Part shown: positions 55,956 through 64,000 of the stretch, in pieces
How positions within the stretch are numbered: the stretch's first letter is position 1
Layout: the number at the start of each line of letters is the position of its first letter
From: Physcia stellaris
Taxonomy: Eukaryota; Ascomycota; Lecanoromycetes; Caliciales; Physciaceae
NCBI GenBank assembly: GCA_018902385.1
Contig: JABSSW010000001.1
Location: forward strand, 992,001-1,056,000
DNA: 64,000 nucleotides
Direction of reading: 5' to 3'
Notes under the pieces: model-generated
Database searches by the model: none
Seen by the model: the letters and a program-made list of their open reading frames with translations, nothing else
Told to the model about the DNA's origin: nothing
Position numbers and translations under genes: made by a program

Positions 55956-57071
55956 CTATGCCAGCAGGTTCATGATCTCAACTACGGCCGGGCCAGCAGC
56001 AACAGTATCGTCTGATACGGTGGTGTTGCAGCCAGTGAGAACAATATAGCTTTGACCGCTAATACTTGCTGTACCTTCAGGTGCTTCGGGAACTTTGAGA
56101 GAGAAGCCGCCGTCAACAGCTGTGGCTCTATCATGGGCATTAGCAAGAACATACTTGGCTGCGCCTCTCGAACGACAGGGAGTACTCACGGTGCGAAGAC
56201 GGGTCCGGTGACGGTGATGAAAGCGGCATAAACTTGCGACTTGCCGTCCGCGGCAGTCAACGTGTAGCCAGGGGTCAACAGAGTTATTTCGGTGCCAGTC
56301 GTAATATTTGCTGGATTCTTGGGTGATGCTGTGAGCGTAGGGAATGCCTTGACTGGTAGAGGAGGGTTATCGCTTGGGCAAGAAACAATGAAGGGCGCCG
56401 CCAGTGTGTAGACTTCATTGAAGTCCAACGGCACATCGAAAGGAGACGGGAAGGGGCTTTCCCCAAGGGAAGCTCGAATGTAGGCTGAGTGCCTGGACTC
56501 AACGGTCAAGATGCTTCCGGCCGCAGTGAGATAGTTCTTGGACATAATGTCCGCCGCCGCTCCTAGGTAAGCGCTGACACCGACACCTTCAAGGATGGAC
56601 GCGGTAGCCAAGAAAGACTTCACGTCCGTGACGCCAAACGAATAGGTGCATTCCTGAACAGGAGTGGCGCCAGCAGCCTTGAGCGCGCCAGTGAGGAAGC
56701 TGACGTGGGTGGTTTCATCCGCGCTGACCTCCTTTATGTTGGCATAGACGCCCGCATCGAAGCCTGCAGCGGTAAAGTCGGATTCGGTGAAGTTGGCCAA
56801 AGCCTCCCGGTAGAATTTGTCTTCAAGGTGTTCTAATATCTATATTAGCAGCGATCGCCAGGCTCTCGAAGGATACCCACCCAGAGTCAAGGCATAGTTG
56901 AGAATGTCAGCATCAGTGATGGCCGGAGCTTGTCGAACGGCGATCAAGCTGAAATCTCGTTAGCCGGCCGGTTCAGGAAAGATTCAGCCTGATTCAAACA
57001 TACTTGTTCTTGTATGGCGCACCAGATGCGACAGCAGCAAAGGCCGCGGCGGCGAAGAAAGTCGATCTCAT
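55956..57071 (-). CDS. secreted ferritin-like-fold protein (Rds1 family)
   Basis: Exons 57071-57004, 56948-56881, 56832-56190 and 56127-55956 close in phase to 316 aa. A signal peptide (MRSTFFAAAAFAAVASGAPY) precedes ITDADILNYALTL joined to EHLEDKFYREAL, the start of the ferritin-like four-helix domain; then ADETTHVSFLTGAL, ASILEGVGVSAYLGAA and ILTVESRHSAYIR, with conserved Glu/His positions of the family. A late beta-rich part is rich in Thr/Gly. Rds1-type proteins are stress- or starvation-responsive in fission yeast and common in ascomycete secretomes; the metal role is unproven. The GC-rich promoter side includes an AG-rich run near 57140-57180. Confidence 0.85.
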
Positions 57072-58177
57072 ATCGATTCTGACTATAGAGAGATTGAGAG
57101 CCTGAGAAGAAGGGTCACAGTGGACAGGAAGCAATGCGCCAAAGATCAGAGAGAGAGAGAAAGATGAGAAAAGAACGGGAGAGAGTCTTCAGGTTCAAAA
57201 GTGGAAAGATGTGGGCGACGCGTGAACAAAAGGAAGAGACGGAAGCCTCGGAGAAGAGGTATCACGATGACAATTTCCCTCTACCCCCCCAGGCCACGTC
57301 TGAGCGCGACAACAACGCAGGGCAGGCGGCAGGCCAACCTTTGGAATGCAAAATGCAAATCCATGGTCCAGCTCCCGAGGCCGTCATCTCCTCTGCATGC
57401 TGTACCTTAGGTGTTTTGGTTTGATAACCGGTTAAGCCCTTTCAGGACAAGTCATCAGAAGCTTGACCTCTAAGGTCACACTAAGCTGTTCGTGGTGGTT
57501 CAGATTCCTACACTAGGGTCTGAAATGGCAATCTCCACATTTCGGAGCAAGCCTTTTCCGGCGACCAGCGCACCCTTCCAGCTTAGACTCACCTCAACCG
57601 GCTTAGCTACCACCTACACGCTGAGCTAGCTAACGTCCTTGAAGGTCAAGCTGCAGATCGCCTTTTTAGACCGACATTCCTGAGGAAATTGCTTGGTTCT
57701 GGATGGTGCGCATCAGCTGGCCGACGCAGTATCGAGCTGTATTTTACAAATTTCATGCGCTGTCTGGTCTGACCGGCATCGGCCGGTACGTGGCGTGGAC
57801 CTTGGAAGAAGTAGATCCGGTCGAAGCAAAGGCAGAAGAAGGAGATTACCTTGTGCAGTTGGATTTCATGCAGTCACGAGATGCTTCTGAAATGACAGGT
57901 TCGCAATATTAGTCGCATGTGGGGAATGATATATACAGAAGCGCCATTTACCCCTGAATCGGCCAAACAACAACATGCTATTGGTACACAGAACCAGAGT
58001 CGGGACGAAATTCCGTCCAAGACCGAAGTGCACTGTAGGAATACTCCAGAGAAGCTCGCACCAGTGTTCAAGGATCCGTCCAGACGATGCGCCCCCAGAT
58101 CATCCCACTCAGGCACCGCCCTCGCGACGCCATCCATCATAACATCCCCTCGCGATGCCACCCATAATAACATCCTC
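57072..58177. other. intergenic, no supported gene
   Basis: Purine-rich leader (GAGA-type run near 57145-57175) of the Rds1-like gene, then sequence without features. A frame at 57703-57912 (+, 69 codons) has no recognisable family or splice context. Confidence 0.35.
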
Positions 58178-58545
58178 CTACAGTGCCAAAGCAGCGGCCA
58201 CAACGGCCAGCGCTGCACCAAGTGATCCTCCAACGTGACTTGCACCTCCAGTAAAGGGTGATGCTGTGGGTGTCAGGCCGGACGCGGTCGGGTTCGTTCC
58301 ATTGCTGCTGATGCTGCTGACGATCAAGGATGGGCAAGGTGTGCCTTCAGATTTTGGTGGGTCGCTGCGAGTGACTGTGACATCAGGAGCTGGGCCTGAA
58401 GGACAAGCGGTACCGCAAGCAGCAAGAACGGTAGACTATCACACATGAGATGTCTGTAGTGGAGCGTGGGGTCTCTCAAGATGCTTACTTGCGCGCTGAC
58501 AGTGGTGAAGGCCGCAAAGGCAAAGGTTGCGATGAAGAGCTTCAT
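58178..58545 (-). CDS. small Ser/Thr-rich GPI-anchored-type protein
   Basis: Exons 58545-58489 and 58435-58178 join in phase (53-nt intron, GTAAGC donor) to 104 aa. A signal peptide (MKLFIATFAFAAFTTVSAQ) ends at the intron. The mature part has a few Cys (AACGTACPSG, GTPCPS), many Ser/Thr/Pro, and a C-terminal hydrophobic segment GGSLGAALAVVAAALAL preceded by small residues, which fits a GPI attachment signal. Probably a wall or plasma-membrane surface protein. The longer frame starting at 58644 ignores the intron and is a misreading. Confidence 0.72.
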
Positions 58546-59741
58546 GGTGATGCGCGTTTGTGGGATTCGTAGAGAACGAGTGTTTTTGGATTGAGCAAAG
58601 GACTGACAGAGGGTAAGAGGAAAAGTAGCAAAGGAAAAGGCCACAAGCGAAGAACGCAGGGAGGGAGAGGAGTACCTACATCCGAAAGTACTTGTTGACG
58701 GACCATTCTTACAGGAATACGAAAGATTACCGTTGGCGTGATGGAGGAATGTACCTCAGAACGGCACGGAGGCACGTGCATCTGGGGACCGTGCTCCTGC
58801 TGTTACCCGTAACGCGCCAAAGAGGTTAGAAGGCTGAAAATTTTGGAAATTTCGAGGTGCCTCATGTGAGAATCAGCAGATCCGTGGGGAAAGCTGTCGT
58901 CCAAGAAGCGACGGATGTACATCTCTCCGAGGTACAGTAGTAGTTTCGTTCCTACCTAGCGAGCCTAAGGTACTCGTACTCCGTACGTCCCAAAATGCCT
59001 TTGAGAAAGGGGATTGTTGCAACCTGCAAGTGCAATAGCATTATTGTCGGCTTCCTGAATCATACCATTATTGACTGACTAGACGCTCAACTACCGACAT
59101 ATCATTTCATCGCAATGATGTGATTGATCCGTGAGCCTCTTATGATGTGCCGCGATGACAGTCTGACAATCCCTGCATTTTGGAATCTAGCAACAAACTA
59201 CCAAGTACTTGCGGCGGCAGTCTCTCCTCTCCCTCGAAACGAATAATGCTTTTATTATCGAGCCTGGGTTTACCAGAGACGTGAAGTGGGCTTGTTATTT
59301 CCGTTGGCCAATCCAATGCATAAAGTAATAGTAAGGTAATTCTATTTAGGCTTGGCGCTTAGGAACAACCGTGCCGATGGGCCGAACCGATTCTCCGTCG
59401 TTCTTTCCTTCGTTCAACATCACGTCGAGTAGCGCCTTTGGGCAACCGCGTGTTTCTCAATGTGCATCAATCTCTTGATGTCTTCAAATACGTGTCCAAT
59501 GCTCAAACTGTTCTTTACCTATCTTCCCCGGGCTTTTCTAGACTCACAAACCGCGATGCTGGCCATCACAAGCCTGTGAAGAAGGCCGAGTGCAGCATCC
59601 TCAGTGTGCATCTCCTTTTCGCTCTCCTCACTTCCTCGTCTTGTCAACTATCTGCAACTACACTGCTCGTTGTAGCAGCTCGCTCGTTTTCGATCCATCA
59701 CCTTATCTCACCTTGCTTTCCCTGACTGATCGCTGTTCACC
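58546..59741. other. divergent intergenic region, 1.2 kb
   Basis: No gene supported; a frame at 59438-59725 has no features. A partial TACTCCGTAC palindrome lies near 58977-58987. Confidence 0.35.
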
Positions 59742-61028
59742 ATGGCTCTTTCGATCTTGGAAACACCGAAGCGCGCCGGACGCGGTAGGTGGCCAATACC
59801 TTTAGGCATGCTTCTCCTTCTCTCAATGTGTCAAATCACAAATGCGTTGCATCATATGAGGATGCCCCCAGTGGCTCAAGTCAACACCCGTGCGAGCACT
59901 GTCCCTTTGGTCGTTACCAACCAATGTAAAGAGACGATATACCCAGGATTGGCGACCCAGGCTGGAAAAAGCCCCGGGACTAATGGCTTCGGTCTCGAAC
60001 CAGGTAAAACTCGCAATCTTACCGTTGGTCACGATTGGCAGGGCCGAGTGTGGGGCCGTACAAATTGCAGCTTCAACCCCGCAGGAACGGGTCCAAGTAA
60101 TACCGGTGGGAACAATGGAGGAGGGGCGGCGTGCAGCACCGGCGACTGCTTTGGCGTTGTAGACTGTAAAGTAGCGGTACGCATCATTAGAACGTACGCA
60201 TTCTCACTGTACTGATAGACAAAGGGGGCACCACCAGCTACGCTTGCAGAGTTCACTCTCGCGACATCAAGTGGTCAGACTTTCTATGACATTTCTCTCG
60301 TCGACGGATACAATATTCCCGTGGGAATCGTTTCGCTGTATCCCGAGTCTGGAAATAGCAAGCTAACTGATATCCCTCCGAACTTAACCAACCCTATATG
60401 CATAGGGACTGCGGCGCTATTGGCGGCTCAGGATGAATCATCAAACGACATGTATCTTGGAACAAACTCGTCTTTCCCTATACCATTAGAGAAGTCGCTG
60501 AGTTACAATGACGTCTCAAGATGGTGTCCATGGGATTTGCAATCGCAGCCCCCAACCAAACCTGGAGATGGTGTCTATCCATACCCAGACGATACGATTA
60601 CGCGCCCGTTGTTCGATCCTTGCTACTCTGCCTGTGCGAAGAACGGGAAAGATTCCGATTGCTGCATTGGCAAATACAACAGTCCCAACGTGTGCAAGCC
60701 CAGCGCGTACAGCAAAGCGGCGAAGAAGGTGTGCCCTGATGCCTACAGCTTTGCATTCGACGATCAGACCTCCACGTTCATCATACCTTCCGGAGGAGGC
60801 TTCGAGGTGGTATTCTGCCCTGCCGGTCGATCCTCGAATATTCTCGCCACCATGGGTCCTGAGCTTCGGCAGCTTGCAGCGACAGGTGCGGTGTCAACGC
60901 AGATGCTGGCGGATACGCAGAACATCACCTTGATCAGATCGAGGAATGATGGGTCCAGGATGGTTGGTGTGGATTGGCTAGTTGTGGGGGTGATTGGGAT
61001 ATTGGCCGCCCTTTCTCTTGCTGGTTGA
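59742..61028 (+). CDS. thaumatin-like protein, membrane or GPI linked
   Basis: Exons 59742-60176 and 60225-61028 join in phase (48-nt intron) to 412 aa. After a hydrophobic N-terminal signal/anchor (GMLLLLSMCQITNA), the thaumatin fold appears: VVTNQCKETIYPGLATQAG, FGLEPGKTRNLTV, WQGRVWGRTNCSF, CSTGDCFGVVDCKV, PPATLAEFTLA, FYDISLVDGYNIPV, DPCYSACAKNGKDSDCC and AYSKAAKKVCPDAYSFAFDD. The final DWLVVGVIGILAALSLAG is a hydrophobic tail suited to GPI addition or membrane anchoring. Thaumatin-like proteins in fungi are linked to glucan binding or cleavage; activity cannot be read here. Cys-rich throughout, consistent with secretion. Intact. Confidence 0.92.
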
Positions 61029-62027
61029 GAGAGCGATAAGTTCTTGGGCCCTGCTGGATAAAGCCCCTGGGTTAGAGTGCCACCACGCCGGCTTGGCTGG
61101 CTTCTTTGTATATTTTGTTTCCGGATACCCCATGAGCGATTATGAGATTAGCAAATAAAGTCATTGCTTCAATGCAAAATTTGCATCGAGACTTGAAATG
61201 ACCAAAATCAGTGGAAGACGAGATATCAAGATTTTATGTCGCAGAGCATTCCGCATGAGGCCAAAAGTGCCTGGGAGTGGCCTGTTGGCAGGACAGCTTG
61301 CGAGGGATAAAGATCGACAGAATTAGGAGTACATGACGGACGCACTATGATGGCAGTGCACGTGGCCTAGGTCCTCGGAGAGTCCCTGGAGGAAGAGGCA
61401 CGGAGTTGAGGGTTGGGAGGGCAGTATCAGTAGTCTTCAAGGAAGATGATGCATGTTCACCATCACGTCCATTGATGTGTTCCTTGATTCTCTTGGACAT
61501 TATTGATGTTTCAATTTGGTCCTTTCCTGTATGACTTTCGGATCATGCCACGAGATTGACGTGGAATTGTTTGCGATAGCCGCGGGCATTTCAGATGCAA
61601 GACCGCTGCGCCGCCCCACGTTCAGCTTGTCAGCCTCCCCACCAGGGCCTGAAGGATTCCGAATTAATTGTTGATCAGCTTACCTCCTCAGCCTCGTGCT
61701 GCGATTCACTGGCATCGCTACCACTGCGGCTTGCCGGAAACCGCTTTCAAGTCTTAACGGAGCTTCTTCCCATATAGTAGTACTTCCTGTCACGTACAGG
61801 TACGATCAATGTACCACTTGAAACAGAACACAGAGCCTCATATCCAAGCTTAGCTTCCCATTCTGTGCCACCAAGGATCGTATTCGCCTCCTTTCTATTT
61901 GGCCTGTTGGTTGCCTGTCTATTACTACCTCCGTGTTCCTGCAGTCGATGAATCTTTCTTTTGTTTCGGTCGAGTGTGAGACTCGAGATCCTTCCGCCGA
62001 AGCTTGAGGACGATACTCGACCAAATT
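61029..62027. other. intergenic, nothing recognised
   Basis: 3' flank of the thaumatin-like gene and the presumed promoter of the membrane-protein gene. No gene, repeat or RNA supported. Confidence 0.4.
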
Positions 62028-63461
62028 ATGCGGAGCCCGATGCGCAGTCCCACCAGGAGTCCTACTCCATTACCCAAGTGGAGGCCGAGTCGGACGCTCA
62101 TCGACCTTTACAACGAAAAAGATCGGACGAAATGGTACTGGAAAGCGTCTGCGACCTTGTCCGCTTCGATGATTATGATCGCGTAAGGGGTTTCAAGCCC
62201 GAAACATTCTGCTAGAAGCTGACGCCTCCGATGCAGCTTCCTCATTTTCCCCTCGTCCTTCAACGATCAAAGTGATCTTACTGTCAGCAAGATCTCGGCC
62301 GGTGTCGTTGCCGGCGTTCTGCTCGCTCTCGGCTTCATAGTCTCCATCGCCCTCCCATTCGTATGTAAGAGCTGGTTGTTCCGACTGGAAACACTCTATC
62401 TGTATGTCTACGGGCTCCTATATATATCTTGATTGACTTTGAGCTGACTTGATCGCAGACCATGTCTGTTATCTTGCCTGTTCGGCCTATTCAACGTTAT
62501 ATACAGCCTCAGCATCCGTTCTGGCCCACTGCCCCGCCAGCCCCGTTGGAATGCCTCTTCTATCGCCGCAATTACACTCTCCACCATCTCCGCGCTTGCA
62601 TACACCGTTTTCTACCTCCTTACCTACCGAAAAGTTTACATGGTCCGTTCCCGCGACGCCATGCACCGTCACAACACTGACGGGGAATCTCTGCTGCCGG
62701 AAGACGAAATGCAAAGGCAACAACTCCTAAGGTTACTTCTACAACGAGACGGCAAAAAGGTCAGCTCCGAATTAAGCAGGAGCACCTATCGAATCGATCT
62801 CCCCAACGAAATGCGTCGATCGTCCACAACCCACCTGTCAGCCCCACAAAACGTCTACGGCCGAGATGGCCATGACCCCAGAGAAAACTTTTCCAGAAGC
62901 AGAAGCGTTCCCAACGTCCCGCTCCTCGATCCATCCATCTACCCCATCCCCCATCACACGGAACCTCCAACCGTCCAAATCCAAGAACCCACAGAGCCCA
63001 CAAATCCCATCTTCCCACAATTCTCACACCCTCCACCCCCCGAACCATCGTTCCCGCAATACCCCGAACCTTTACTCCCATCAGAACAATACCACCCACA
63101 CGCCAACGACCTCGGCATAGAAGGCATCGTGAACACGCATCCCCGCAAAGGCTCCTTCCCAATCGAGAAACAAGAACAGCTCACCCGGGAGCTATCGATG
63201 CGCCATCCAGCCGAACGACCAGATTACCACATCGTCGACTCCCCAATCGTGCAGCCTTCCTCGCCGCTGTCATTCCGGCAGCAGAGCGTCGAGGAGCTGA
63301 ATCGGCTGAGCAGGGAGAGCAGGCGCGTGGAGATCGAGATGGAGGATCGGGGACGCGGGCGCGAGAGGGGGAAGGAGAAGAGAGCGGAGCTGGAGGTTGA
63401 GGGCGTGGAGGTCACGCCGAGGATTGTGAGGGTCGGCACTGATGGGTGGGGCGCGGGTTGA
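62028..63461 (+). CDS. conserved fungal membrane protein, about four spans and long hydrophilic tail
   Basis: Exons 62028-62182, 62237-62401 and 62459-63461 join in phase to 440 aa. It starts with MRSPMRSPTRSPTPLPKWR, then TLIDLYNEKDRTKWYWKASA and a first membrane segment across intron 1 (SASMIMI, AFLIFPSSFND). A second segment is SAGVVAGVLLALGFIVSIAL, a third spans intron 2 (LYLPCLLSCLFGLFNVIYSL), and a fourth is AITLSTISALAYTVFYLLTY. The remaining 270 residues are hydrophilic, Pro/Ser/Glu/Arg-rich. I recognise the PxWRPxRTLID...YNEKDR arrangement as a conserved ascomycete family without known function. The start may lie further upstream if another exon exists; an in-frame stop precedes the chosen Met. 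Confidence 0.75.
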
Positions 63462-64000
63462 GTTTCGGATCCTGTGCTCTCGAGAGAGCGAGAGAAATTC
63501 CATGATTATATCTACATCTATCTACCTTACCTTTCCAAAGACCGAAGGCTACGACGCCGCTGTTCCCGCACCAGGGACCGCGCCGGGGAAGTGAAAAAAA
63601 AAACGATACTCAGATTCCGCACCTAACGTCATCATCTCCGCACCAAGCACCGGGTTTGATGAAAGCACGAAAAACCCCCCAGCTCCCGATCCTTAGTTTG
63701 AGCGGAGGCAATCACGGTACCGGACCGCACAGGGTCCTTCGTCAGCGTTGCGACTGGAGGAATCTTCTCCTACTTCTTATCACCGTTTTTGCTTGTTGTT
63801 ACCATGGTTTTCATCCGGGGTCCTCGCTGCTGGTGTCTGTTTGGCGTAACTGTGAGGGCGACTTACCGTCGTTTTCGTATTTTGGGATGGATATAAGGGC
63901 ATTTTGGGGGAGGTGCTTTGGGGCATACTGGTGATGAGCATATGGTGGGAGCTTGGATTGGCTGGATTTGAATACCTAGGTTTAATTGGAATAGATAGAT
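63462..64000. other. window end, nothing recognised
   Basis: 3' flank of the membrane-protein gene. A frame at 63656-63934 has no recognisable features; a nine-A run lies near 63595. Confidence 0.35.

Noticed and set aside
60508-60933. 141-codon frame inside the thaumatin-like gene
   Set aside because: Out-of-phase overlap; the thaumatin frame has conserved motifs throughout.
1-64000. tRNA or rRNA genes, CRISPR arrays, bacterial-style operons, riboswitches
   Set aside because: No B-box-like tRNA cores, no rRNA-like blocks and no spaced direct repeats were seen; the eukaryotic gene structure makes the other features inapplicable. A tRNA scan was not possible here.

Overview
This window is nuclear DNA of a filamentous ascomycete (Pezizomycotina; Dothideomycetes would fit, but that is an impression and not a demonstrated assignment). 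The basis is many short GT-AG introns of about 40-140 nt with CTAAC/CTAAT-like branch points, fungal-only families (GH18 chitinase with CBM18 modules, PTH11-like receptor, WSC domain, Rds1-like ferritin fold, RNR-inhibitor family, PBS2), a fungal ribosomal protein gene and no operons. All exon structures were derived by eye from splice signals, frame closure and family similarity.

Layout. 1-8.6 kb: the 3' part of UTP10, a convergent RNR-inhibitor gene, and a 16-exon gene for a giant secreted chitinase. 8.6-15 kb: gene-poor, with a decayed gene, two inverted-repeat elements, one small secreted Cys protein gene and a scrap resembling the chitinase tail. 15-20 kb: an auxin-efflux-carrier-type transporter and the osmostress MAP kinase kinase PBS2. 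22-28 kb: a WSC-domain secreted protein, a four-Cys secreted protein and an AAA ATPase. 29-32 kb: a TA-flanked MITE and the ribosome biogenesis gene SDA1. 34-47 kb: an accessory stretch with three members of a tiny Cys/His-rich family, a two-domain secreted protein related to the 24.7 kb one, a PTH11-like gene with a nonsense codon, an amidase gene and another secreted-type gene. 47-64 kb: mostly conserved genes: RPS5, an HSPA12-like Hsp70, a carnosine-N-methyltransferase-type gene, POC4, an ACT_3-like reading frame, an Rds1-like ferritin-fold protein, a small GPI-type protein, a thaumatin-like protein and a four-span membrane protein.

Common threads. Housekeeping genes (UTP10, SDA1, RPS5 in ribosome production; POC4 in proteasome assembly; PBS2 in stress signalling) alternate with cell-wall or secreted genes (chitinase, WSC, thaumatin-like, GPI, small Cys-rich proteins).

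The most interesting item is a dispersed family of very small proteins with a CxC/H - CxH - CxC - CxxC ligand pattern at 34.4, 43.6 and 46.7 kb, one internally duplicated and all three with a TATA-like box about 90-110 nt upstream of the start. Second is a pair of related four-Cys secreted proteins, one carrying the domain twice. Two genes need microexons of 9 and 11 nt to complete Cys-rich domains. Three otherwise good genes (SDA1, amidase, 45.5 kb gene) each carry one frame break at a five-base homopolymer, which looks like base-calling error; the PTH11-like nonsense codon is not of that kind.
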